DNA of 56,265 nt from Eubacteriales bacterium (GTDB lineage Bacteria > Bacillota > Clostridia > Lachnospirales > Lachnospiraceae), in NCBI GenBank assembly GCA_030524175.1, contig JAUNHC010000036.1, positions 1-56,265 on the forward strand. The letters are read 5' to 3'. Within the stretch, counting starts at the first letter, position 1. Every line of letters starts with the position of its first letter. Below the pieces are notes generated by a model that searched no databases, was not told where the DNA came from, and saw nothing but the letters and a program-made list of their open reading frames with translations. The translations under genes were made by a program, and so were the position numbers. This document shows, piece after piece, positions 40,234-49,423 of this stretch.

Positions 40234-41301
40234 ATGAAGGCAGCGAGAACCTATGGCGTGAAGGACGTCAGGATTGAGGATGTTCCGATCCCTGAGATTG
40301 GAGATAAAGAAGTTTTGATCAAAGTGAAATATACCGGAATCTGCGGAAGCGATCTGGGTGCTTATATGGGGGGCTGGGCACTGCCCACTCTTCCCCACCC
40401 GATCACAAAAAAGGTGCTTCCTGTGACTACAGGACACGAACCTTCCGGTGAGGTAGTTAAGGTGGGAGCAGATGTGAAAAAATGGAAGGCAGGGGACAGA
40501 GTCACAGTGGAGCCGCTTATCTACTGCGGTACATGTGAGGCTTGTAAGAAGGGTTTCCACAACCTCTGCGAGAATTCTGTGGGTGAGGACGGTTCCGGGA
40601 ATATTATCGGATTTGCGGTTGACGGAGCTTTTGCCGAATACATGGCAGCGGATGAGGAATCTGTGTACCGTCTGCCTGATAATCTGGATTATCAGGTAGG
40701 CGCCCTGACAGAGCCGGCAGCTGTGGCATTGCAGGCAGTGCAGAAATCGGGTATTCTGGCAGGACAGACAGCCGCCATATTCGGTGCGGGGCCCATTGGT
40801 CTGCTTGTGGCTATTATGGCAATGCATGCAGGTGTGGAGGATCTGATCATCTCTGATGTGGCGGAGGAACGTCTTGAAATTGCAAGACAAATCGGAGTGA
40901 AGTATGTTTTTAATTCTGCTGAAATAGATATGGTGAAGAAGATCCATGAGATACACGAAAACGGTGTGGATGTGGCCTTTGATTGTGCCGGTGTCCAGGC
41001 CACTCTGGACGCATCTCTGGACAGTGTAAAGCATAAGGGAAGAATCATGGATGTGGCAGTCTACGGAAAGGATCCTGTGGTACGTATGTCTGATATGCTC
41101 ATGAAGGGCGTCGATATCTATACGACTCTGTGCTATTCCAATGTGTACACAGAGGCTATCCGCATTATGTCAAATGACCCGGAGACCTTCCGGAAAGTGA
41201 TCACCAGAATCATTCCTCTTGATAAAATCGTGGAGGAGGGATTTGAATTCCTTCCTACAGATAAGTCACAGGCAAAGATTCTTGTATCACCGGAGATATA
41301 G
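40234..41301 (+). CDS. Zinc-dependent medium-chain sugar/polyol dehydrogenase
   Basis: A 355-residue MDR-family enzyme. Catalytic zinc ligands: Cys in GICGSD and His/Glu in TTGHEPSG. Structural zinc: CGTCEACKKGFHNLC with the four spaced cysteines. Nucleotide fold: GAGPIGLL near residue 189, with Asp in IISDVAEER favouring NAD(H). It resembles sorbitol, butanediol and threonine dehydrogenases, and in this operon probably oxidises a sugar or polyol intermediate. AGGAGG precedes the ATG; it begins 16 bp after the binding-protein gene. Confidence 0.85.
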   Translation: MKAARTYGVKDVRIEDVPIPEIGDKEVLIKVKYTGICGSDLGAYMGGWALPTLPHPITKKVLPVTTGHEPSGEVVKVGADVKKWKAGDRVTVEPLIYCGTCEACKKGFHNLCENSVGEDGSGNIIGFAVDGAFAEYMAADEESVYRLPDNLDYQVGALTEPAAVALQAVQKSGILAGQTAAIFGAGPIGLLVAIMAMHAGVEDLIISDVAEERLEIARQIGVKYVFNSAEIDMVKKIHEIHENGVDVAFDCAGVQATLDASLDSVKHKGRIMDVAVYGKDPVVRMSDMLMKGVDIYTTLCYSNVYTEAIRIMSNDPETFRKVITRIIPLDKIVEEGFEFLPTDKSQAKILVSPEI

Positions 41302-41388
41302 AAAATATTCAGGTATGCAGCAGTCAGTACGCTTGTCACAGTTTATAGGAAGCGGCATGGCTGCTGCACTGTCAAAAGGAGACGGATA

Positions 41389-42432
41389 ATGTACGAGAAA
41401 TATATGACAGGCAAAAGCTACTGGAAGGAGGCACTTCCCTCCATGTCAGCCTTTGCAGATGCAAAGGAGTACGAGCTGCTGGACGGGGCAGGCAGTACTG
41501 TAAGAGCTGTTCATATGTATACAGGCAGCGGTCTGGATTTCTGGGTATATCCGGGACGGGGCCTTGATATTGGGGAGGCCAGTTACAATGGAGCGCCTGT
41601 TTCTTATGTCACGAAGAACGGAGTGAAAAATCCGGCACAGCTTTGGGCAGGTGATTTCGAAAGGAATTTTTTTGCCGGACTTTTGACCACCTGCGGTCTT
41701 GATAATGCAGGCGGGGCCTGTGAGGTGGACGGGGATTTTTTCCCCACCCATGGAAGACTGAATCTTACGCCTGCACAGAGCTATACCATTAAAAAATACT
41801 GGGAAGAGGAAAAATACTTTGTAGAGTGCTCCGGGCAGGTGAGACTGTCAGCACTGTTTGGGGAAAATCTGGTTCTCCGGAGGAGGATCCGTATACAGGC
41901 CGGTGTGTCAAAGATATTTTTAAAAGATGAGATCGTCAATGAAGGTTATGTGAAGGCAGGCTATATGCTCTTGTATCACTGCAATTTCGGATATCCTGTT
42001 GTCAGCGATGATTCTGTGGTTGTGACCAATCACAGACGGATCGAATATTTGGACGAGCAGTCCGAAAAACTAGGAAGAGACGGAAAAGAATTATCAGCGC
42101 CCGTACCGGGACAGCCCCAGAGTGCTTTTACCCGCTGGGAACCTAAAGAGGGAAGAGTAAAGGCTGCAGTGATCAACACAAAACTAAGGCTGGGAGCAGC
42201 TGTGGAGTGTGACGGGAGAGAACTGGACCGGTTCTGTGAATGGATGAGTCTTGCCTCCAATGATTACGCGGTAGGACTTGAGCCGGGAAAGAATGGGCCT
42301 GACGGACGGAAAAAGGCGTTGGAGGATGGAACAGTGATATGGCTTGGGGCACAGCAGACCCATACAGCGGAACTGGAATTCAAGATTCTGGCTGATGACC
42401 AGGCAGAGGAATATCTGGCAGCGTTGTCCTGA
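41389..42432 (+). CDS. DUF4432 family (aldose-epimerase-like) protein
   Basis: A 347-residue protein matching DUF4432, a group with the galactose-mutarotase fold: DFWVYPGRGLDIGEASYNG near 50, FFAGLLTTCGLDNAG near 94, PTHGRLNLTPA near 119 and GYPVVSDDSVVVTNH near 203. Members occur in carbohydrate operons and probably change sugar anomers, though the reaction is unproven. It is the last gene of the second sugar operon, 87 bp after the dehydrogenase, with AAGGAGA as ribosome site. Confidence 0.8.
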   Translation: MYEKYMTGKSYWKEALPSMSAFADAKEYELLDGAGSTVRAVHMYTGSGLDFWVYPGRGLDIGEASYNGAPVSYVTKNGVKNPAQLWAGDFERNFFAGLLTTCGLDNAGGACEVDGDFFPTHGRLNLTPAQSYTIKKYWEEEKYFVECSGQVRLSALFGENLVLRRRIRIQAGVSKIFLKDEIVNEGYVKAGYMLLYHCNFGYPVVSDDSVVVTNHRRIEYLDEQSEKLGRDGKELSAPVPGQPQSAFTRWEPKEGRVKAAVINTKLRLGAAVECDGRELDRFCEWMSLASNDYAVGLEPGKNGPDGRKKALEDGTVIWLGAQQTHTAELEFKILADDQAEEYLAALS

Positions 42433-42682
42433 TACGAAGACTTTTTAATCCCCTGAAAAGTGACAATGAATAGTATTATAAATTATACTAATATTTCTGA
42501 GTAAAATTGTGTAAGAGTAGAAGATTTTACAATTTCATGTTATAATTAGTGAAATTTGCGGATTATATTATAAAATATGAATAGATGAAAAGAAGATTAA
42601 GCTGCCCCATAACAGACAGAGATATTTGAGATAAAGCTGTGGAAAATCTGACATATGAGATGAACGAAACGAGATGATAAGC
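42433..42682. other. AT-rich intergenic region before the second YesN/YesM locus
   Basis: No gene is visible. The segment is AT-rich, with several possible -10 boxes (for example TATAAT near 42540) and an imperfect inverted repeat of AAATTGTGTAA and TTTTACAATTT around 42505-42535. No terminator of normal strength closes the upstream operon, so some read-through into the regulator genes is possible. Confidence 0.4.
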
Positions 42683-44278
42683 ATGAAAATTTTGATCGTG
42701 GATGACGAAATCCGTCTGGGAAGACTGATACAGAAGCTGATTCCCTGGGAAGAACTGGGGTTTACGGATATGGGCTGCTGCACGGACAGTGTGGTAGCCT
42801 TTCACAGAATACAGGAAGAGAAACCCAATATTGTGATCACGGATATCCGTATGCCAAAGATGACCGGACTGGAACTGATTGAGAAGGTGAGGGAATTCGA
42901 CAGTGAAGTATTTTTTATTATTATCAGCGGATACAGTGATTTTTCTTATGCACAGAGTGCAGTACGTTTTGGAGTGGAGGACTATATATTAAAGCCGATA
43001 CAACAGACAGAGCTGGTGGAAACATTAAAAAAAGTGGATGCCAAATATAAGAAAAAGCTTGACGAGGACACTGAAAGAGAGACACTGAAAATGGAAGTGG
43101 TGTCCGGCCGTATGAATGAGAGATGTAGATTTTTTGAGAGATTGCTTCTGGAACCGGAAAGCATAGAGATGGGAGAAAGTCTGGAAGAACTTAATGATAA
43201 ATACAGTCTGAATTTTCAGGAGAAAGCGTTTCGTGTTCTTGTTGTTAACTTCTTATATTATGAGGGAAATGATAAAGAAAAAATGATGGGATTTCTTTTT
43301 GAAAAGCTGGAACTGCTGTTGGAAGACATTATGCTTTCCGTCCGTGATGCCATCATATACAGGGGGAATCATCAGTTTGCCATTCTCATTAACGGGGATG
43401 AGGAGGCTATGTCTGTGCTTCCCCGTGCAGCCCGCAAAATCAGAAGTGAACTGATGGTTTACCAGGAATTTCTGGAGGATGCAAGGGTATATCTGTACCT
43501 GACAGATATTATGGAGGATTGCAGTGAGCTTTTAAACCTCCGGGAAACTCTGGAGAGGATTGGGATCCAGCGTTTTAATAAAAGCAATTTCAGTATACTT
43601 CAGGGCACGGGAAGTATATCTGTGAAGGACGAACTTCCGGAGAAATTCTATGAGGATTTCGTCTATTTTCTCGAGACAATGAATCAGACACAGTTGCTGG
43701 CACAGAAAGAGGAGCTTCTTCAATTTCTTGGAGAAAACAATGACAGATCAGGAAAACTGACAGCAAAAATTTACCTCAATATTCGGAACCAGTTTATCGG
43801 GCTGCTGAAGTCTATGGGGTATGAACATACAGAAAAAACAGAAAAAAACATGGACAGTATATACGATAACAGCAATGAAGCAGAGGTTCTGTTCCGGCAT
43901 ATTTTTAATACGATTTCTACGGTATATGAGCGCGTTATAAACCAGAGAAAGATGCAGGTCCAAAAGCCGGTAAACCAGGCTAAAGAATATATTGACCATC
44001 ATTACGGAGAAACATTAAGTCTTGATATTGTAGGAAGTGTCATTGGATTAAATCCGGCGTATCTTTCCAGTCTGTTTAAAAAAGAAACAGGAATGAGCTT
44101 TGCTGATTATATTGTGACAGTAAGGATCAAAGAGGCACAAAAGCTTTTGCTGCAGACGGAAGATTCTTTAAGCGATATTGCGGAGAAAGTGGGCTACAAT
44201 GACCCAAAATATTTCTCAAAGACATTTAAAAAAGAGGTAGGGATGAAGCCCAGCGATTACCGGAAATTGCTGTCCTGA
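42683..44278 (+). CDS. YesN-type response regulator with AraC output domain
   Basis: A 531-residue regulator: receiver 1-120 (VDDE pocket, ITDIRMPKMTG phospho-acceptor Asp, ILKPIQQ Lys), variable middle, and AraC HTH about 430-531 (LSLDIVGSVIGLNPAYLSSL, DSLSDIAEKVGYNDPKYFSK). The start MKILIVDDE at 42683 is typical for receivers; an in-frame ATG nine bases earlier is equally weakly supported. It heads a three-gene unit with the kinase (9 bp gap) and the ATPase-like protein. The sugar operon upstream is its probable target. Confidence 0.88.
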   Translation: MKILIVDDEIRLGRLIQKLIPWEELGFTDMGCCTDSVVAFHRIQEEKPNIVITDIRMPKMTGLELIEKVREFDSEVFFIIISGYSDFSYAQSAVRFGVEDYILKPIQQTELVETLKKVDAKYKKKLDEDTERETLKMEVVSGRMNERCRFFERLLLEPESIEMGESLEELNDKYSLNFQEKAFRVLVVNFLYYEGNDKEKMMGFLFEKLELLLEDIMLSVRDAIIYRGNHQFAILINGDEEAMSVLPRAARKIRSELMVYQEFLEDARVYLYLTDIMEDCSELLNLRETLERIGIQRFNKSNFSILQGTGSISVKDELPEKFYEDFVYFLETMNQTQLLAQKEELLQFLGENNDRSGKLTAKIYLNIRNQFIGLLKSMGYEHTEKTEKNMDSIYDNSNEAEVLFRHIFNTISTVYERVINQRKMQVQKPVNQAKEYIDHHYGETLSLDIVGSVIGLNPAYLSSLFKKETGMSFADYIVTVRIKEAQKLLLQTEDSLSDIAEKVGYNDPKYFSKTFKKEVGMKPSDYRKLLS

Positions 44279-44287
44279 CGTAGGATT

Positions 44288-45307
44288 ATGAGAGAGAAAA
44301 AATATATTTTTGACAGGATTTTTAAATTCCAGATGATATTTTTTATATGTGTGGGGCTGCTGACTGCAGGCATAACAGTCCATTCTTTAAGACAGCAGGG
44401 ATGTGTGCCTTATCCGCTGATCATACTTTTATGGTGCGGCTATCTAACCGGAGTTGGTGTTTATGTGTTGGGGATATACCTTCCATATAAAAGGTTGAAA
44501 AAGCCGTACCTGCAGTTTTCAGAAGGAATGATCTATGAAGAATTATTTGATGAGGACGTTGCAGTCTCCAGAGAGACAGATATGGCCCTTGAAAAGCTTA
44601 GGGTAATGCTGGAGAATATGAATATTCTCAATGCGTCTAAACAGCAGGCTCAGTATCTTGCACTTCAGAATCAGATTAATCCTCATTTTTTATATAATAC
44701 TCTGGAGTCCATCCGCAGCGATGCTCTGTATAATGATATGGCAGATATTGCAAAAATAACAGGAGCCCTTTCTTTGTTTTTCCGTTACACGATCTCTAAC
44801 ATGGACAAGATTTCATCACTTAGCGATGAGCTGGAGAATGTGGAAAACTATTTCATTATCCAGAAATACAGGTTTGGGGAAAGGATTGACTTGAAGATTC
44901 TTCTACCGGATACAGAGGACTGCCTGAATATGGCGGTTCCCAAGCTTACCCTGCAGCCTATAGTGGAAAATGCCATTATCCATGGAATTGAATGTCTGGG
45001 TACGAAGGGAATCATACTTATCCGTGTGGAGGTGGGACAGGCTGGATATTACATTAACGTGGAGGACAACGGCAGAGGAATACCCCTTGAGGAGCTTGAA
45101 AAACTCAACAAGAGACTTGGCTTGCCGGGGGTGGACCCGGAACCGGCAGTCAGCAGGAAAAAGGGAGGAATTGCATTAAGAAATGTTTCTCAGCGGATTA
45201 AACTTTTGTACGGAGATGAATATGGACTGAAAGTTTTTTCAACAATAGATATGGGTACGAAAGTACAGATCTGGCTTCCGGTTTCTTACGCAAATGAATC
45301 AAAATGA
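44288..45307 (+). CDS. YesM/LytS-type histidine kinase lacking an extracellular sensor
   Basis: A 339-residue kinase with two closely spaced membrane helices (about 14-32 and 42-64) joined by only about ten residues, so there is no outside domain. The phospho-acceptor is His in NQINPHFLYNTLES (near residue 137). The ATP site has ENAIIHG, DNGRGI and GGIALRNV. Its stop overlaps the ATG of the next gene (ATGA), so the ATPase-like protein is made together with it. The signal must arrive through the membrane or from a partner protein. Confidence 0.87.
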   Translation: MREKKYIFDRIFKFQMIFFICVGLLTAGITVHSLRQQGCVPYPLIILLWCGYLTGVGVYVLGIYLPYKRLKKPYLQFSEGMIYEELFDEDVAVSRETDMALEKLRVMLENMNILNASKQQAQYLALQNQINPHFLYNTLESIRSDALYNDMADIAKITGALSLFFRYTISNMDKISSLSDELENVENYFIIQKYRFGERIDLKILLPDTEDCLNMAVPKLTLQPIVENAIIHGIECLGTKGIILIRVEVGQAGYYINVEDNGRGIPLEELEKLNKRLGLPGVDPEPAVSRKKGGIALRNVSQRIKLLYGDEYGLKVFSTIDMGTKVQIWLPVSYANESK

Positions 45308-46704
45308 AAAAAACAGAATTACTTTTATTTAATAATGTATCTGTTGGTATTGAACAGTCAATGGCCTTGCATAATCTGTCTATGGTTATTTTTCAGGAAG
45401 AGATTACGGGCATTTTATATGAAAACAGCGTCTCGGGAGAGGCGCTGTTAAAGTTGCTTTCAGGGAACGGAGAGGTGAAAAACGGGACAGTTTCTTATTG
45501 CCGGAAAAAACTTACCGACCTGAAATATCTAAAAAAACAGCATAGTATTATCGGCCCGGTGCCAAATGTGATCCACACACTATCTATTATTGATAATGTG
45601 TTTTTTTCTCAGTATTCCTTGTGCATCATGAGAAAACGAGTGTATCAGACAAAGCTGCAGAAGCTCTATTACCTCTTTGACATTCATATTCCCTTTCAGA
45701 AGACGGTAGAAGAATTGTCTGTGGTGGAGCGTGTCCAGATTGAACTTCTTGCTGCTTATATATCTAAGAAAAAGTATGTGATCCTCAGCCAGTTTTCCTC
45801 CATGTTTTCTGCAGATGAGATGGAACTGCTCGTTCCGGTGATCATGAAACTGCATATGCTGGGGACGGCTGTTATAGTGGTGGACAGTTACGAGCGTTTT
45901 ATTTACCGGATCACAGATAAAGCATATATTATGAAAAACGGAACAGCAGTGGACTTTCTGTCAGGTGAAAGTCTGAATGAATATGCTGTGACGAAAGCCT
46001 TTTGCCCTTATGTCAGTCCCGGAAGTGATAGATTGGGGCAGGATAAATTGTATGAAGAAATGCAGGTGTCAGGAAAAGCAGTGCTGAGTGCGGACCAGGT
46101 GGAGACAAAGCTGTTAAAAAAGCTTAATTTTGTTCTGCGGGAAGGCCAGATTCTTAAGGTTTGCTATACGGACAGAAAACTGGCGGAAGACTTTGCCGGT
46201 CTTTTTACCGGGCAGACGGCCCTGAAGTCCGGGAATATGGTATGGAAAGGACCGGAAAGCTCACAAGGAAAGCCAAGAGTTGGGGTGGTCTATGCTGATT
46301 CGGTGCACAAAGTGCTTTATCCTGACCATACGGTGGAGTTTAATCTTCTGTATCCTGTTATGACAAAGACAAGCAGGCTGTTCTGGTCTGAAAAGTATCT
46401 GAAACATATGAAGCAGCTGCTGGCGGAAGAGCTTCCCGAAGAAATTTACGGAAAGAAGGTAAGGGACATTGATGATACATCAAAGCTTAGTCTTGTATGC
46501 GCCAAGTGGTATCTGTACCGTCCGGATATTCTGCTTTATGTAAAACCCTTTCCAAGTTTTTACTATGAGGGAGATAAGCTCACTGAAAAATGGATGAAAA
46601 AAATTGCAGCCCGGGGCACAGGAGTGATTGCGCTGGAGTCAAACTGGCCCTCATATATCGAAATTTCAGGAATTGCGAAAAATCTTGACCATTATGCAAA
46701 ATAA
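45304..46704 (+). CDS. Pseudo-ATPase shaped like a CUT2 sugar ABC ATPase
   Basis: A 466-residue protein that aligns by eye along the whole RbsA-type double ATPase but has lost its ATP motifs. First half: ENSVSGEAL (40-48) replaces ENGAGKST, LSVVERVQIELLAAYI replaces LSxGQxQxxEIARAL, and YVILSQFSS replaces IILDEPTS. Second half: DDTSKLSLVCAKWYLYRPDI (390-409) replaces LSGGNQQKVVLAKWL, and LLYVKPFPS replaces LILDEPTRG. Lys, both Walker B acids and signature glycines are gone in both halves while length and order remain, so loss is specific. It is coupled to the sensorless kinase and may link transporter state to it. Role is inference. Confidence 0.8.
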   Translation: MKKTELLLFNNVSVGIEQSMALHNLSMVIFQEEITGILYENSVSGEALLKLLSGNGEVKNGTVSYCRKKLTDLKYLKKQHSIIGPVPNVIHTLSIIDNVFFSQYSLCIMRKRVYQTKLQKLYYLFDIHIPFQKTVEELSVVERVQIELLAAYISKKKYVILSQFSSMFSADEMELLVPVIMKLHMLGTAVIVVDSYERFIYRITDKAYIMKNGTAVDFLSGESLNEYAVTKAFCPYVSPGSDRLGQDKLYEEMQVSGKAVLSADQVETKLLKKLNFVLREGQILKVCYTDRKLAEDFAGLFTGQTALKSGNMVWKGPESSQGKPRVGVVYADSVHKVLYPDHTVEFNLLYPVMTKTSRLFWSEKYLKHMKQLLAEELPEEIYGKKVRDIDDTSKLSLVCAKWYLYRPDILLYVKPFPSFYYEGDKLTEKWMKKIAARGTGVIALESNWPSYIEISGIAKNLDHYAK

Positions 46705-46898
46705 GGAAAATAAATAAAGTTTTGACCTTCCCTGCATTAGTTGGATGGTTTCTCTAAATATTTCCCGTCTGAGACAGAATTTATTCCCTGTTCCGGCGCA
46801 TCTATGATATACTAAAAATATAGTAGATCAAGTGTGCTCAAACATGTATGTATAGTCTTTCACAGGGCACACTGGCTTAAACATGAAGGAAAATGAAA

Positions 46899-47246
46899 AT
46901 GGGAAATAAAAACAGGATTCCGGAGAGTATGATCGTCCGTATGCCTCAGCTTGAGGAGCGATTTGGGATTGAGGATATGAATATATATGCTTACTTAGAC
47001 GGAACGTCGTTAAAGGTTGTGGGAGAAATCATTGCGGAGGACATCAGGGCCGGGTTTAAGTTGATGTGCAGTGTGTATGATCAGGACAATGATATGATAG
47101 AAGCGGAGGAAAATCAGGCTTACGGCAGCGGATTTGTCACCAGTGTCATAGCAAGAAATTCTTTTTATAATGGATTTCCCTTTGCCTTTAGTATTTATTT
47201 GAAAGAGAACTGTAAAATAAGCAGGATTCAGATCATCCCGGTATAA
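46899..47246 (+). CDS. Unknown protein, single beta-rich domain shared with the next gene
   Basis: A 115-residue protein without signal or membrane segment. Its sequence (LEERFGIEDMNIYAYLDGT, LKVVGEIIAEDIRAGFKL, SRIQIIPV at the end) is similar across its length to the C-terminal half of the following protein (VEKKFGITDIKC, LKVMGEVFAEELAYDDII, SEIRIRPV). Predicted strands alternate, suggesting a beta-sandwich. ATG 46899 fits the GAAGGA site better than ATG 46893. It opens the kinase/vWA/phosphatase cluster. No family is recognised. Confidence 0.7.
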   Translation: MGNKNRIPESMIVRMPQLEERFGIEDMNIYAYLDGTSLKVVGEIIAEDIRAGFKLMCSVYDQDNDMIEAEENQAYGSGFVTSVIARNSFYNGFPFAFSIYLKENCKISRIQIIPV

Positions 47247-47257
47247 CAGGGGGAAGT

Positions 47258-48049
47258 ATGTTTGAACGAAAATTAAGGGAAATATTAATAAACTATCCTG
47301 ACTCCCTGGCAGAGAGGCCGCGTTTTCTGGGAATCTTAAGAGACTTTTTTCCTGAGGACCGGCTTCATGCCAATCTTTTAATGATGGCCTATGATGCGGG
47401 CATACACAGTGATATTGCAGCAAAAGCAAAGCTGACGGATTCTATGTTTCACTGCTATAAAAAGATTCTTACAAAAGAATACGGGATCAGTGATGAATAT
47501 GCTGCCTGGTGTGTGGCCACATGGTTCTCCGTTTACGGGAAAGATGTGCTGGGAAAAGAGATCAGCAGTGATCTCGGGGCCGGACACAGCCGTTTATCAA
47601 GGGCATCGGAGCATTGTGCAGAATTCCGGAAGAAAATAAGTATTAGCGGAAAGCAGACGGAAAAGGACAGAGTGGATTTATCAAAATATGATGACGGGCA
47701 GAAACTTCCGAAGAATGTTATTTATCGTGATCTTGCAGTTGAAAAGAAATTTGGGATCACAGATATAAAATGTACCTTCAGCAAAAATGACTGGTTCGGA
47801 GACTGCGGCTGCCTGAAAGTCATGGGAGAGGTATTTGCAGAAGAGCTGGCTTATGATGATATCATTATTTTTTTTACAGTCCGCAATGACCGGGGTGAGA
47901 TCATAGGAGTAAATTTCGGTGAAAAAATATCCAAGGATGAGTTTAACGGATATTATACATTTTCGAGAAATATAGACATTCCCAAAGATGAATATATTTC
48001 AGAAATAAGGATCAGGCCTGTACAGGATCCGTATTTTGCTGACAGGTAA
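47258..48049 (+). CDS. Unknown protein, helical domain plus beta-rich domain
   Basis: A 263-residue cytoplasmic protein. Residues 1-125 look helical (RFLGILRDFFPEDRLHANLL, EYAAWCVATWFSVYGKDVLG). Residues about 155-263 repeat the domain of the preceding gene. It follows that gene by 11 bp and precedes the kinase by 56 bp, where a 13-bp direct repeat (CACAGTAACGATT/A) lies. Its partners suggest that it is a substrate or adaptor of the kinase and phosphatase. No family is recognised with confidence. Confidence 0.7.
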   Translation: MFERKLREILINYPDSLAERPRFLGILRDFFPEDRLHANLLMMAYDAGIHSDIAAKAKLTDSMFHCYKKILTKEYGISDEYAAWCVATWFSVYGKDVLGKEISSDLGAGHSRLSRASEHCAEFRKKISISGKQTEKDRVDLSKYDDGQKLPKNVIYRDLAVEKKFGITDIKCTFSKNDWFGDCGCLKVMGEVFAEELAYDDIIIFFTVRNDRGEIIGVNFGEKISKDEFNGYYTFSRNIDIPKDEYISEIRIRPVQDPYFADR

Positions 48050-48105
48050 AGTAAATCACAGTAACGATTCACAGTAACGATACACAGGAGGAGGCGGGGA
48101 TTTTG

Positions 48106-49407
48106 ATGGCGGGGTTATTAAAAGCAGGCACAGTTCTCTCGTCAGAGAGCGGCAATAAATATACAGTAATACAGCTCCTTGGTGCAGGAGGGCAGGGCGA
48201 GGTTTATGAGGTTGAGGACGGTAAAGGCCGGTATGCCCTGAAGTGGTATTATAAGCATATGGCAACGTCTGCCCAGAAACAAATACTTGATAATCTGGCT
48301 GCGAAGGGGAGTCCGGACAGTTCCTTTCTTTGGCCGGAGGATTTGATCTATGAGGGAACAGGAAAGCCTTTTGGATATATTATGAAACTGCGTCCCAAGA
48401 ACTACAAGAGTATTGTGGATCTGATGAAAAGAAGGGCAGAGCCGTCGTTCTATGCACTGTGCAGGGCTGCATTTAACCTTACAAAGGGTTACCAGAAGCT
48501 ACATGCCATGGGGTACAGCTACAGGGATATTTCATTTGGAAATCTGTTTTTTGATCCGGATTCCGGGGAGGTTCTTATCTGTGATAATGATAATGTGTCG
48601 GTGAACGGCAAGGACGACAGTTCTGTATATGGAACGCCGCGTTTTATGGCCCCGGAAATTGTGCTGGGCAAAGTAAAACCGTCCAGAAATACAGATTTGT
48701 TTTCTTTGGCAGTGCTGCTGTTTTACATGTTTATGCTGAATCATCCGCTGGAGGGCAGGCTGGAGGCAGAGATCAAGTGCATGGATATCCATGCGATGAA
48801 CCGGTTGTATGGGACAAATCCGGTGTTTATTTTTGATCCTGACAATAAAACCAACCGTCCGGTACGGGGATATCAGGACAATGCCTTGATTTACTGGGAT
48901 TTATACCCGGAGAGTCTGAAGGAGCTGTTTATTCAGGCGTTTACTGTAGGGATCCAGTCCCCCAACCGGAGGGTGACGGAAAATAAATGGCTGGAAACCT
49001 TTGCAAATTTAATGAGCGGTATCATTATTTGTCCTTCCTGCAGTGCAGAAGTCTTTTATGATGAGGAGAAAGAGCATAAAGGTGCAGCACATATTTGCTG
49101 GGCATGTCAGAAGACAGTACCGGTTCCGGCAAAACTTGTGGCAGAAAGGAACTGTGTGTTACTTACAGCAGATACAAAATTGTATTCCCACCATCTTTAC
49201 AGCGATTACGACATGGAAACCATTGTAGGCTCGGTTGTCCGGAATCCGAAAAATCCCAATTTATGGGGGATACGTAATGAGGATAAGGTAAACTGGACAT
49301 ACGAAAAAGCAGACGGAACGCAGATTCCTGTGGCGCCTGGACGGAGTGCGGCGATCACAGAAGGAGCGAAAATCCATTTTGGCCGCAGTGCGGGAGAATT
49401 CAGATAA
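48106..49407 (+). CDS. Serine/threonine protein kinase with zinc ribbon and FHA-like tail
   Basis: A 433-residue kinase. Glycine loop LGAGGQGEVY (near 26), Lys in YALKWYY, catalytic loop YRDISFGNLFF in place of HRDxxxxN, and CDNDNV in place of DFG; the key Asp residues and Asn remain, followed by GTPRFMAPE. After the kinase comes a Cys4 zinc ribbon (CPSC...CWAC, near 305-340), then a segment like an FHA domain (NPKNPNLWGIRN, IPVAPGRSAAITEGAKIHFG). ATG 48106 follows AGGAGGAGG. It forms a trio with the vWA and PP2C genes. Confidence 0.85.
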   Translation: MAGLLKAGTVLSSESGNKYTVIQLLGAGGQGEVYEVEDGKGRYALKWYYKHMATSAQKQILDNLAAKGSPDSSFLWPEDLIYEGTGKPFGYIMKLRPKNYKSIVDLMKRRAEPSFYALCRAAFNLTKGYQKLHAMGYSYRDISFGNLFFDPDSGEVLICDNDNVSVNGKDDSSVYGTPRFMAPEIVLGKVKPSRNTDLFSLAVLLFYMFMLNHPLEGRLEAEIKCMDIHAMNRLYGTNPVFIFDPDNKTNRPVRGYQDNALIYWDLYPESLKELFIQAFTVGIQSPNRRVTENKWLETFANLMSGIIICPSCSAEVFYDEEKEHKGAAHICWACQKTVPVPAKLVAERNCVLLTADTKLYSHHLYSDYDMETIVGSVVRNPKNPNLWGIRNEDKVNWTYEKADGTQIPVAPGRSAAITEGAKIHFGRSAGEFR

Positions 49408-49423
49408 CGGAGGGAGAAGTATT

